A stretch of DNA of 64,000 nt from Candidatus Harpocratesius repetitus (lineage in GTDB: Archaea > Asgardarchaeota > Lokiarchaeia > Sigyniarchaeales > Promethearchaeaceae), in contig JAIZWK010000001.1 in assembly GCA_021498095.1 (NCBI GenBank), positions 3,473,450 through 3,537,449 on the forward strand, read 5' to 3'. Position numbers and translations under genes: made by a program. This document shows, in pieces, positions 51,511-61,275 of the stretch. Position 1 is the stretch's first letter. Each line of letters opens with the position of its first letter. Under the pieces are notes generated by a model, which was not told where the DNA came from, did not search any database, and saw only the letters and a list, made by a program, of their open reading frames with translations.

Positions 51511-53964
51511 ATGTCAAAATCTCAAAATAAAGGAAGAAAATCAAATGATGCACCTTTAGCATCCCCCTGCTGTCCACAGAAAAAGAAAATAGATCTTGAA
51601 ATGAATCTTTTTCCTGTGAAGATTTCCAATCTTAAAATCAGTATATATTCATGGTTAATTTTTCCAAAAATCGATAATTATAAAGTACAAAGAAATATTC
51701 TTGAAATTGCTTTAAGTGAAGAAGCATTATACGAATACATCATTCAAAAAAACAAGATCTATCAAAAAAAAAGGCATCCAAATATAAAAAGAGTTGTGCT
51801 TTTTCAGAATAAAGAATTTCAAATTGAAATAAATCACCTTGAAACGGTTTATCTTTTAGATAATCCAACACTTCAAAACGAAATTTTTGGAAGTATTTGC
51901 CAAACTGTGGGATTCGAGCAAATAGGACATAATTACTATTATTCAGCAGAAAGACAATCCTCACAACTCACACAATCTACAAAAGAATCATTAAAAAGGA
52001 TATTTCCAGCAATTGAAATAGATGGAGGCAAATACTATTTAAAACAAGGACTAACAACTGCGATTCATTCCACCAAGAAAAATTTTTCGATAGATCAAGG
52101 AAAAAATGCTATTTCAAATGTTGTTGAATTAGAGCAAACATCAAAACTCATTCAAAAAAAGAATTTATTAGAAATAATAATGGATTTGAATAGAAAGGTT
52201 AAAGATCATCACAAGATTGAAAATTTACTCATTGGTTCAAGATTTATTACGCACTACAATAACAGAATATATACAATTCATGGAATTGCTTGGAATAAAG
52301 ATCCTACTTCTACATTTCAAATTCGCTCAAAGTTGCATCAAAATTTAGAAATCACTTTTGAAGAATACTACAAAAAGAATTATCAATTAAAAATTTCAGA
52401 TCTCCATCAACCTTTAATTATTTATTATCCAATGTCTTCTCAAAAGAGTGCTACTTCATCAGGATCTCAAGATATACTCTACTTTTTACCAGAGTTTTGT
52501 CATCTTTTTGGACTATCAAACCTTGATGCTGATAATTTCAGAATTCGGCAAGAAATCACCCGAAATACCCAAATGTCACCTTCAGATAGATATAGAAAAC
52601 TCAAAACATTTGTAGAGAACCAAGATATTCTTGAATTTTTTAAAGTATGGGGTTTAGATATCGATTCACGGATGATTTCTATGTCTGGAATAAAACTACC
52701 AAGTCTAGAGATACAGACTCAAACAGGTGTTTTTCCAATCAATTTTGAACAATCAAATTGGCTTTCATTATTAAATCGCTCGCAAGTAATTGATGCTCCT
52801 GAATTAAAAAAGTGGATGATATTATATCCAAAAAAATCTATGTCTTTGCAAGAAGCAAGAAAATTTAGCAATGATTTTCAAAAAATTGCCCAACAAATGG
52901 GAATGGTATGTCGACCACCTCAATTACAGGGAGTTTTTGATATGACAAAGTTTCTGGCAATATTAAAGAAAAATCCTTCTCAACATCATATAAATTCAAT
53001 CCAATTAATTCTCACAATTACCCCTAATAGGAACAAGACATGTTATCGGAAAATTAAACAGCTGTGTTATCGAGATCTGGGAATTGCCAATCAAAATGTT
53101 GTGCTTAAAAATTTAAGAGATCAAAAAAGAAGAATGCCAATAATCCGAAATTTAGTAAGGCAAATTATTTGCAAGGTTCCAAATTTTAATACAAAATATG
53201 GCGGGGCTTTATGGAAAATCAAAAATAATTCCATCCCTGACAAAACTTTAATTGTTGGAATTGATGTTTGGCATGGCCGTCCCGGAATAGACAAATCTAT
53301 TGCCGGCATCGTCTTTTCAACTGATAAAGGCTTACATTATACAGCAAATTATACAATAACTCCAAGAAAAGGACTGGAATTCATCCACAATTTAGGAAAA
53401 ATCATAATTACACAACTACAGAATCATTATAACGCAACAAGACAATACTTTGAAAATATATTAATTTTTCGCGATGGAGTAGGAAACACCCAGTATAACA
53501 AGATTTTACAAGAAGAATTCAAGTCTATTCAACAAGAACTAACCAATTCATCCATTTTTAGTGAAAAACATCCAAAAATTGCAATAATCTTGGTGAATAA
53601 ACGAATAAATCGCCGGCTATTTCATAAAAACAAACAAGGACAGATATTGAACCCCAAACCCGGAACTTTTATAGAAGATCAATATATAAAATCAGAATTT
53701 TCTAATTATTATTTAGTACCCCACTTTTCTCGTTTTGGAACAACCCGACCGATTCATATTTCGGTAATTTATAACAATACAAAATACGTTAATTTCCAAT
53801 TTGTTGAAATTGCAAATATTTTATGTCATTTGAATTACAATTGGGCAGGAACAGTTCGCATACCAGCATCTGTGGAATATGCCCATAAAGTTGCCGACTT
53901 CATCGGATCAAATCAAATTACATCAATTGCACCAGAATTACTACAAACTCAATTCTATTTGTAA
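51511..53964 (+). CDS. Long PIWI/Argonaute protein with apparent catalytic DEDH tetrad
   Basis: 817 residues, sized and ordered like a full long Argonaute (N, PAZ-like, MID, PIWI). PIWI region: 'LIVGIDVWHGRPG' (Asp585), 'GLEFIHNLGKI' (Glu623, glutamate finger), 'LIFRDGVGNTQY' (Asp655) and 'IPASVEYAHKVADF' (His792), so all four slicer residues appear present. 'YLVPHFSRFGTTRPIHISVI' and 'PASVEYAH' match eukaryotic AGO/PIWI (GT-x-R-P-x-H, PAPVYYAH) far better than bacterial pAgos. Asgard PIWI-like Argonautes are known: HrAgo1 of Ca. Harpocratesius repetitus performs RNA-guided RNA cleavage, and this protein may be it or a close relative (from memory, not checked). The helicase operon begins 50 nt downstream. 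Confidence 0.95.
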   Translation: MSKSQNKGRKSNDAPLASPCCPQKKKIDLEMNLFPVKISNLKISIYSWLIFPKIDNYKVQRNILEIALSEEALYEYIIQKNKIYQKKRHPNIKRVVLFQNKEFQIEINHLETVYLLDNPTLQNEIFGSICQTVGFEQIGHNYYYSAERQSSQLTQSTKESLKRIFPAIEIDGGKYYLKQGLTTAIHSTKKNFSIDQGKNAISNVVELEQTSKLIQKKNLLEIIMDLNRKVKDHHKIENLLIGSRFITHYNNRIYTIHGIAWNKDPTSTFQIRSKLHQNLEITFEEYYKKNYQLKISDLHQPLIIYYPMSSQKSATSSGSQDILYFLPEFCHLFGLSNLDADNFRIRQEITRNTQMSPSDRYRKLKTFVENQDILEFFKVWGLDIDSRMISMSGIKLPSLEIQTQTGVFPINFEQSNWLSLLNRSQVIDAPELKKWMILYPKKSMSLQEARKFSNDFQKIAQQMGMVCRPPQLQGVFDMTKFLAILKKNPSQHHINSIQLILTITPNRNKTCYRKIKQLCYRDLGIANQNVVLKNLRDQKRRMPIIRNLVRQIICKVPNFNTKYGGALWKIKNNSIPDKTLIVGIDVWHGRPGIDKSIAGIVFSTDKGLHYTANYTITPRKGLEFIHNLGKIIITQLQNHYNATRQYFENILIFRDGVGNTQYNKILQEEFKSIQQELTNSSIFSEKHPKIAIILVNKRINRRLFHKNKQGQILNPKPGTFIEDQYIKSEFSNYYLVPHFSRFGTTRPIHISVIYNNTKYVNFQFVEIANILCHLNYNWAGTVRIPASVEYAHKVADFIGSNQITSIAPELLQTQFYL

Positions 53965-54014
53965 ACTTTTTTTAATGTTATAATAAAAATATAAATATGA
54001 AAAAATGATTAAAA

Positions 54015-57000
54015 ATGTCTCTGAAAAATTATCTAAACTCGAATAATCTTTATTATGCAAGCATTTATGGACAAAAACTAAAAAAATTAACTTATCTTTT
54101 TCAAAATATTCGGGATTCTTTTCGCCCTTATATCCATTTTTTGGACAGAGCGATTGAAGCAGAGAAAGAAAGAGAGATTTCAGCCCTTTTTAAAATAGTC
54201 AAAGACGATTTTACGGTTTCTTTTAAACCAATCACAAAAAAGTTGAAGATATTATCAGAAGGTTTTCTCTACTGCGAAGTAGAACAAGATTGGGTTCAAT
54301 TATTAAATTTTGAAGACATTAACAATAATTATGAAGAATTTGATTGGTCTAATTGTGAGAATTTTGAAATTAGTTATATGTCCGATGATGGAGCCAAAAC
54401 AATAAAAATCTCTAAGAAGAATATTATAGTTTTTGAAGACGACGGAAAAATAGATTCTATATATCTTAAGTTCCCAATGAATTATAATGATTCTTATGAT
54501 TTCTATTATAAACGCGTGAGATTGCAGCTTGAAAAAGTCATTGAAGATCTTGATCTCATTGAAATAACACATCATGAATATGCACTTGATGTAATTGACA
54601 TTGAGCATGCAGATTCTCAAAATAGTGTTGTAAAAATCCACTATAGCGGAGTAATCACGCCGGATGATATTGAACATCTAAGAATTAATGGATTACCGCT
54701 TCAAAACCCAAGATTCAAACAGATTTCAGATCTTGGGGATGTTTCAAAGATATTCATTGAAAACAATACTGGAAAAAGACAATTACAAATTCTTAGGAAA
54801 GATTTTAAAAAGAACTGTGTATTTGTAGAATATTTCCGTGAAAAAGGCGATTATTCAATCTTTGGAGAGGATCAAGAACAGAATCGAATAGAAGTGAAAG
54901 AACTTAGATTTGAACCTATTAAAAAAATCCAATTTTTAAATAGAGATATTGAAACGTTATTCTCTCCTCAATTAATTAATGAAAATCGAAGAGGATTAAA
55001 TGAATACGCCGTAGATATTAAACCATTACCTAAGAACGGTGAAAAGGTTCGAGCAGATAATGGAAACGAATATGAATGTATTATAAATAAAAAAAAAAAA
55101 AGAACTGAATTGAAGCTGAAATTATTAGAAGAAAACGAAGAAGACATGCATGAAATCTCAGAAAAATCACCACTAGATTATTTTTTTGAGGATGATGTGA
55201 ATGAAGTAATGGGTCATAAGATTTTTGAAATAGCAAAAAATAAAAAACTCATTTGGACAATTATTAGAAAAAATCGGGAAGAACGAACAATTTCAATCAA
55301 GATCAGCAGCAAAAAAAATTATAAAAATGTAAAATATAATCTAGAACGAATGAGTGAAAAGAATTATCCTCTTTATCTCAATCGAAATGTTTATCAATTA
55401 AAAATGGAAAGAAATTTCATCAATAGGTTAATGAAAAAACCACTAGATGATTATCTCCCCCTTCTCCGATTAGGGGAATCTATTAAAGCAACTAAATATG
55501 AATGGGATATTTTTAACCCTTTGGATGAAAAAAAAATTGAATGGGAAATCCTTACGGAAAATGAGCGAGAAGGAACGGAAAAACAAAGACTATTTGTAGA
55601 AAAAGCATTGAATACTCCTGATTTTGCTTTCCTCGAAGGTCCTCCTGGATCTGGAAAAACAACAGCAATTATAGAATTAATTTTTCAATTAATAAAACAG
55701 AATAAAAAAATACTCTTAGCAGCTTCAACTCATGTTGCCATTGACAATGTTCTTGAAAGAATCAAAAAGTACAAAACAGAATGGTTTAATAGGATTTTAC
55801 CACTCAGGATAGGAGATAGACACAATATTTCTTCAAAAATCGTAGAATTCCAAATTGATAATCTATTAAAAACGCACAAAAATGGCTTAGATGGATTGAA
55901 TTCCCTTATTTTAGATGCTTCTAATTTGGTTTGTGGAACAACCATAGGGATTTTAAAACATCCTTGGTTTGATCGAAAGAAGAATCGTAATGTAGATCGA
56001 AAAGTCTTTCCAATGTTTGATTATTTAATTATAGATGAATCCAGTAAAACTACTTTCCAAGATTTTATTATACCTGCATTGTATGCAAAAAGATGGATTT
56101 TAGTTGGTGATATTAAGCAATTAGCACCCTATGCTGAAAATGACTATTTGAAAAGGTATTTTGAAAAATTAACAGATTATAATAATAAAAATATATTTAA
56201 TTCTCATGCTCAAAAGGCAAATTATTTGATATTTTTGTTACTACGGCGCTTTTGCGATAAGTCTTCAAAAAAATTTTCAAAAAAATTAAAATTTTCTGAG
56301 AGAATCTGTTTTCCTACTGATGAATCTACTATAAAAGCGTTTTTAGAAGAAATAAATAAAAGATATGAGCAAGATATATCAAAGGATCAAATTTTATCTC
56401 AAAAATTTCCTATTATCACAATAATAGTAAAGGATCGAACTGCTTTAGCAAATGTCAATCCAAAAATAATTGAGATCACTGAATCTGATTTAAAAACCAA
56501 TATTCAAAAATCTCTTCTATTAGTAGCATCAGATCTTATTTTAATTGATTGGGATATATATAATAGAAAGGAAAATATTATTCCACCTCATTTTTTTGTC
56601 TTAAATCATCCTAACTGGAAAAATAGTCAACAAGCTTTTCGATGGAGATATATCATCGACATTAATAAAAACAAAAATAATAATTCAAAACTTTTGATCG
56701 AAAATTTTGAGCGTATTAATCAAGATCTGTCTGAAAAGAACTGGGCTTCTGAGATCTCTTGGCGATTAATTAGATCCTATGAATTAAGAGCACTTCCAGA
56801 TAATGAAACTTTGAAAAGATATTATAACGATTTATCTTTTCTCCTCCCGCGAAAAGATGATATCTCTCGTTTTATTATAAATGCTTGGAGTATTTCGCTA
56901 CCATCAATTTTAGAGTCGTTACAATCTGGCATTGGCGAAAAATATAGAGGACATATTGAAACAATTTTAAAAACGGGATTTCCAAATGAATTATTTTTTC

Positions 57001-57845
57001 AAAGGCATGTGAAACTAGAATATCAATTTCGTATGCACAGAGACATTTCAAAATTTCCACGAAAAGAATTCTATGACTCAAAAGCTCTTCAAGATAGCAA
57101 ATTAACGGATAGAACATGGCAATATTTTAGATATAGAAGAAATCGAACTTATGAAAGCCGCTTTACTTGGATAGATCTCTATTGGAAAGCAAAAAGGAAT
57201 AGAAATGAAAAGGAGGCTAATCGATTAATCAAAGAATTAAAAGAGTTTCTTAAATGGGCAGAATCAAATCCAATGAATAATGAAGGAGAAAATTGGACTG
57301 TTGCCTGTATAACATTTTATAAAGGGCAAGAAAGACTCATTCGTGAAAAACTTAGACAATTAACTGGTCTTACTAACAGAACGAATATCTTTTACTATGG
57401 AAATGTGGATATTCTCCTATATACTGTAGATAAAATTCAAGGAAGGGAAGCGGATATTATATTTTTATCTTTGGTTCGCAATGCACGATTTTATAATGGC
57501 AAATATCAAGGGGGAAATTTAGGATTTATGGATAATCCAAACCGTTTAAACGTTGCCTTAACACGAGCCAAATATCAACTTGTTATATTAGGCCATATCC
57601 TAAATTTTCAAGATCAAAACAACAGTATCCATTTGAAGAATTTAACGAAAGCAGTTACAATAGAAAAACGTGAAACTCCAAACCGTCGACAAAATAGAGA
57701 AAATTGGATTAATAGCAAATCAAATCAAAGAAAAAATCAACAATTCATACCATTTTCTGAAAAATCCCGTCGAAAACGGAAAAATTCTAAGAAAAATCAT
57801 TCAAAAATTAATAAAAATACACGTAATCAATGGAGAAGAAGATAA
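54015..57845 (+). CDS. UPF1/DNA2-type superfamily 1 helicase
   Basis: 1276 residues. The N-terminal half (about 1-520) has no recognisable domain. SF1B core: Q-motif region 'GTEKQRLFVEKALN', Walker A 'LEGPPGSGKTTAI' (about 542-549), Ia 'AASTHVAIDNVLERI', Walker B 'LIIDESSKTTFQD' (about 674), III 'WILVGDIKQLAPY', IV 'EYQFRMHRDISKFP', V 'DKIQGREADIIFLSLVRN' and VI 'RLNVALTRAKYQLVILG'. These place it with UPF1/SETX/DNA2 (AAA_11/AAA_12), which act on RNA or R-loops. A large insertion (about 720-1000) separates motifs III and IV, and the C-terminal tail is very basic. It probably forms one transcript with Argonaute (50 nt gap) and the next gene (0 nt). Confidence 0.88.
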   Translation: MSLKNYLNSNNLYYASIYGQKLKKLTYLFQNIRDSFRPYIHFLDRAIEAEKEREISALFKIVKDDFTVSFKPITKKLKILSEGFLYCEVEQDWVQLLNFEDINNNYEEFDWSNCENFEISYMSDDGAKTIKISKKNIIVFEDDGKIDSIYLKFPMNYNDSYDFYYKRVRLQLEKVIEDLDLIEITHHEYALDVIDIEHADSQNSVVKIHYSGVITPDDIEHLRINGLPLQNPRFKQISDLGDVSKIFIENNTGKRQLQILRKDFKKNCVFVEYFREKGDYSIFGEDQEQNRIEVKELRFEPIKKIQFLNRDIETLFSPQLINENRRGLNEYAVDIKPLPKNGEKVRADNGNEYECIINKKKKRTELKLKLLEENEEDMHEISEKSPLDYFFEDDVNEVMGHKIFEIAKNKKLIWTIIRKNREERTISIKISSKKNYKNVKYNLERMSEKNYPLYLNRNVYQLKMERNFINRLMKKPLDDYLPLLRLGESIKATKYEWDIFNPLDEKKIEWEILTENEREGTEKQRLFVEKALNTPDFAFLEGPPGSGKTTAIIELIFQLIKQNKKILLAASTHVAIDNVLERIKKYKTEWFNRILPLRIGDRHNISSKIVEFQIDNLLKTHKNGLDGLNSLILDASNLVCGTTIGILKHPWFDRKKNRNVDRKVFPMFDYLIIDESSKTTFQDFIIPALYAKRWILVGDIKQLAPYAENDYLKRYFEKLTDYNNKNIFNSHAQKANYLIFLLLRRFCDKSSKKFSKKLKFSERICFPTDESTIKAFLEEINKRYEQDISKDQILSQKFPIITIIVKDRTALANVNPKIIEITESDLKTNIQKSLLLVASDLILIDWDIYNRKENIIPPHFFVLNHPNWKNSQQAFRWRYIIDINKNKNNNSKLLIENFERINQDLSEKNWASEISWRLIRSYELRALPDNETLKRYYNDLSFLLPRKDDISRFIINAWSISLPSILESLQSGIGEKYRGHIETILKTGFPNELFFQRHVKLEYQFRMHRDISKFPRKEFYDSKALQDSKLTDRTWQYFRYRRNRTYESRFTWIDLYWKAKRNRNEKEANRLIKELKEFLKWAESNPMNNEGENWTVACITFYKGQERLIREKLRQLTGLTNRTNIFYYGNVDILLYTVDKIQGREADIIFLSLVRNARFYNGKYQGGNLGFMDNPNRLNVALTRAKYQLVILGHILNFQDQNNSIHLKNLTKAVTIEKRETPNRRQNRENWINSKSNQRKNQQFIPFSEKSRRKRKNSKKNHSKINKNTRNQWRRR

Positions 57846-58973
57846 ATGAAAATAATTTTAAAACGAAAAGTATTAATTCAAGTATTTGAAATAATTGCAG
57901 AAATGCAGTTTGAAGAAACAAAACCTGCTTATCAAAAAATATTATCAATTGGGAAAACAGACAAAATTACGGCAGATTCAATTTTATTCTTTTTTTCTGA
58001 ATATAATGAGAATTTGCAAAAGATTCTTGCAAATAATATTATTCGCTTCTTTAAAGTTGAAAAATTTATTGACGATTCAGGGAATCTTACAGTAATTGGG
58101 AATAATATTGTTGAATTAGGTAAAGTACCCATTAAAGAAAAAGGTAAATATCTGATCTGGTGTTTGGAAGATCCACTTTGGGGCAAATGTTGCATTCATT
58201 TCACACGGATGGATTATGATTATAATTCTCATAAAGTTGAATATGGATTTCCTTTTAGCAATATCGAAAACCGTTCTTTTATTGACTTTATTCGAAATAA
58301 CCATTTCGTTATTTCAAGGTTTATTTCAAAGGATGAAAAAATTCCTTTTAAAATACAAAGCAATTATAATTCAAAGCTTAATTTATTATGGGAAATTGAT
58401 TTCAATCTTGAAGATAAAAAAGTTGAGAAATCTTTTATCAAATTGAATGGAAAAATCTTAGAAGAAGTCAAAAAAAGTAAAAAAGAAAAAGAAATTGAAC
58501 CACAAGAAAAAGAATTTAATATTATTAATATTAATTCTTTGATTTCAACAATTTTCAAAAATGCTTCATTAGAATGGGATAATTCAATTATTGGAGTGAA
58601 AATAGGATTAAATGAGATAGTAAACGAGAACTCCTATGATTCTTTTAGAATGGATTTTCAATTCAACAATCAAACTATTTTAGATTTTGGAGATTTTTTA
58701 GATATCTCATGTGAAAACGTCCCCATCATCCCAAAAGATGAAAATGTAGCAAAAGAGTGGCTTATTTATAATCTATCAAAGATTTGCAAGAATAAATTCC
58801 TGTGGTCAGATGAATATTCAAAACATCTTTCAGAATTTCAATCAAAACGCGAAATTTTGCATTGTTTTCCAAGATTGAATATTGATCAAGAAGAATTAGC
58901 ACAAATTTATAAAAATCGTAATCAAATGGAGAGATTCTGGCATCTACAAGCACCTCTCGATTTAACATTTTAA
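57846..58973 (+). CDS. Unknown protein, helicase-linked
   Basis: 375 residues, ATG immediately after the helicase TAA, so translation is coupled. The N-terminal part (about 1-95) is helical with a winged-helix feel ('ITADSILFFFSEYNENLQ', 'DSGNLTVIGNNIVELG'). The middle contains beta strands, and the C-terminal part 'EWLIYNLSKICKNKFLWSDE' is helical. No known family. Because of its position it may be an adaptor of the helicase and PLD-like proteins. Confidence 0.7.
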   Translation: MKIILKRKVLIQVFEIIAEMQFEETKPAYQKILSIGKTDKITADSILFFFSEYNENLQKILANNIIRFFKVEKFIDDSGNLTVIGNNIVELGKVPIKEKGKYLIWCLEDPLWGKCCIHFTRMDYDYNSHKVEYGFPFSNIENRSFIDFIRNNHFVISRFISKDEKIPFKIQSNYNSKLNLLWEIDFNLEDKKVEKSFIKLNGKILEEVKKSKKEKEIEPQEKEFNIININSLISTIFKNASLEWDNSIIGVKIGLNEIVNENSYDSFRMDFQFNNQTILDFGDFLDISCENVPIIPKDENVAKEWLIYNLSKICKNKFLWSDEYSKHLSEFQSKREILHCFPRLNIDQEELAQIYKNRNQMERFWHLQAPLDLTF

Positions 58974-58986
58974 GGAGAAGATAGTA

Positions 58987-61275
58987 ATGAGTGAAAAAAA
59001 CGATTATATTAAACCCGTACAACTTTCTTCATCAAAGTCCTATATGAATGAAATCTATGAAGATTTTTGGATGGAACTGCATTCAGAAATTGACAGTTAT
59101 TCAGTAAAGCTATCAAATTGCTCGATCCTTCTACATACATTTGATAGATTTCGTCAAAAAATCCGCGAAGCAAAAAAATATGTCATCATTTTAACAGATC
59201 GTTTAGATTCGGAATATTTAATCGATGATTTGCTTGAAGCTTCAGAAAATGGGGCAAGGATTTATATTTTGATAGAAGAGCCGACAGAAATCCCAAATGA
59301 AAAAAAAAAGAATTTTATCCATAATATTAAGAAACTAATCAATAAAGCATTAATTAGGATAATCCCAAGAACTCAAGTTCATTTTTTATTAATTGATCCT
59401 GATGATAAAGATAATTCTTTTGGGTTTATTACAAATTCTAGACTTCTTTTTAACTCAGATTTATTTGATCTGGGTAAATTTTTATTACAATTATCTAGAA
59501 CTCAAACTATAGAAGTATTTGATTTATTCAAATTGATATTTTGGACATATTCTGAGTTTCAAATTATACACGAAGAAGATATTGAATTTCCAAAGAAAAT
59601 AGAACCATTATATAACCGTAAATCTAATTTAAAGTGGAAATACCTTTTTTATAAATTAAATAAAGATGAGGATTTTATTAGTCAGAACCTTGCTGAAAAC
59701 ATTCAAAAAGCAAATAGAGAAATTGAAGGTATTTTCGAACATTTTGATCTTGATAATCAAATTATAGATGCCTTCAACTCAAAAATCGATTCTATTGATA
59801 TTCACTTTAACACAACTTTTTATGGATGGAGACCAAATCATTTTTCGCAATCTTCTCGATTGAATGTTATAACTCCGATCAAAAATGATCTTTCAATTCC
59901 GATTTTAAACGGAATTTGCATAGATAAAAAGGTAGGTATCTTATTTATATCTGATATTCCAATGGATGAAAGGGAAGACTACTTCTTACAAATCGCACTT
60001 AAATTAACTGCACCTCAAATGAAGCAATTTCAAGAATTTCTTTCATACATTAAAAAAATATCAAATTACCGCTATTTTTACCAGGAAAAACTCGAAAATA
60101 TTAATCATAATATAATCAAAATTGATGATAATGGGGAGATTTTACCATTTGAGTTAGATGATAACTATAAAAAACATATTGATGACATCAACTGTAAAAT
60201 AATTGATGAGTTTTTAAAAAAGAAAGAATTGAAGGAACGTGATTTCTCAAAATATCAAGAACGGTATAAGAAAAAGATTGACTTTGAATGGAGGGTAATA
60301 CCTCCTAGATTACCTGATAAATCAGAAAAAGACGATTTATATCGGCAATGGGATCAATTTTATCAATCATATGAAACATATATCACAGATCTTAAAGGAT
60401 TGATTCAATATCTGATCAATTATTATAATAATAATAAGTTGATACTTATCCAACAAATTATCACTGGATATCGTCAAAAAATTGAAGAATTTTCTGATGA
60501 ATTAAAAGAATTTAGTGAAATAGACATTGATCAAATTGAAATTGAAAAGTTAAGAGAAAAAATTAATCGTTTGCATGAAATTCACCAAAAACTAGTAGAT
60601 CAATATAGAGATATTTTAACCAAATCAGATAATTGTAAAAGAATCGATGAATTGAAAGAAAAAATTGAAATAATAAAACATGATTACACCGAAATTGAAA
60701 ACAAATTAAAAAAATATATAGAAAAAATAAAAAAGGAAAAAGAAAACTTGAATAAGAATCAAAATAGCTTAAATTCTTTAAAGGAAGCTGCAAAGAAATT
60801 AACGAAAAAGAAAAAAAAGGATCTTTATAATGATATTGATATTCAAAAGGGAATTATTAAGAAAATCAAAAATGAAATTGAAGATCTAGAAAAAGAACGA
60901 AATAAATTAGAAAAAAGAAAGATGCATTTTGAAAATTCAATCAAAAATAATCAAAAAGAAATTGAAAGAATTAAAAGAACAATTGAAAATGAAGGTTTTA
61001 AAGATAAGAAAGAAATAACAACACATTCCTTTGATGAATTTATGAGAAAAGGGAGAAAACAAAACAAAAAAATAAAAAAAGAAATTGAAATGAATTTACC
61101 TGCTATCCACAACAATGTAACCGTACCTTCGGAAAAGATTCCTGAAGTTGGCATTTTATATCGGTCCAAAAAAGAGCGTTTTATTGTCATACAGAAATAT
61201 TCAGAAATTGCTAAAGCAAAGGAAATTGAAAAAAAATATAAATGTAAAATCGTAGTAAACGGAGGAGGGAAATAG
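58987..61275 (+). CDS. Degenerate phospholipase-D-like protein with long coiled coil
   Basis: 762 residues. Residues about 50-205 resemble a PLD-type domain: 'DRFRQKIREAKKYVIIL', 'LLEASENGARIYILIE' and 'VHFLLIDPD...FGFITNS'. The H-x-K-x4-D box reads H-F-L-L-I-D, so the catalytic Lys is absent. Residues about 490-680 form a long Lys/Glu-rich coiled coil, followed by a short C-terminal domain ('YRSKKERFIVIQKY'). It looks like a structural or sensing subunit rather than an active phosphodiesterase. AAGGAG 8 nt before the ATG supports the start. The TAG stop is immediately followed in the same frame by the radical SAM gene. Confidence 0.65.
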   Translation: MSEKNDYIKPVQLSSSKSYMNEIYEDFWMELHSEIDSYSVKLSNCSILLHTFDRFRQKIREAKKYVIILTDRLDSEYLIDDLLEASENGARIYILIEEPTEIPNEKKKNFIHNIKKLINKALIRIIPRTQVHFLLIDPDDKDNSFGFITNSRLLFNSDLFDLGKFLLQLSRTQTIEVFDLFKLIFWTYSEFQIIHEEDIEFPKKIEPLYNRKSNLKWKYLFYKLNKDEDFISQNLAENIQKANREIEGIFEHFDLDNQIIDAFNSKIDSIDIHFNTTFYGWRPNHFSQSSRLNVITPIKNDLSIPILNGICIDKKVGILFISDIPMDEREDYFLQIALKLTAPQMKQFQEFLSYIKKISNYRYFYQEKLENINHNIIKIDDNGEILPFELDDNYKKHIDDINCKIIDEFLKKKELKERDFSKYQERYKKKIDFEWRVIPPRLPDKSEKDDLYRQWDQFYQSYETYITDLKGLIQYLINYYNNNKLILIQQIITGYRQKIEEFSDELKEFSEIDIDQIEIEKLREKINRLHEIHQKLVDQYRDILTKSDNCKRIDELKEKIEIIKHDYTEIENKLKKYIEKIKKEKENLNKNQNSLNSLKEAAKKLTKKKKKDLYNDIDIQKGIIKKIKNEIEDLEKERNKLEKRKMHFENSIKNNQKEIERIKRTIENEGFKDKKEITTHSFDEFMRKGRKQNKKIKKEIEMNLPAIHNNVTVPSEKIPEVGILYRSKKERFIVIQKYSEIAKAKEIEKKYKCKIVVNGGGK

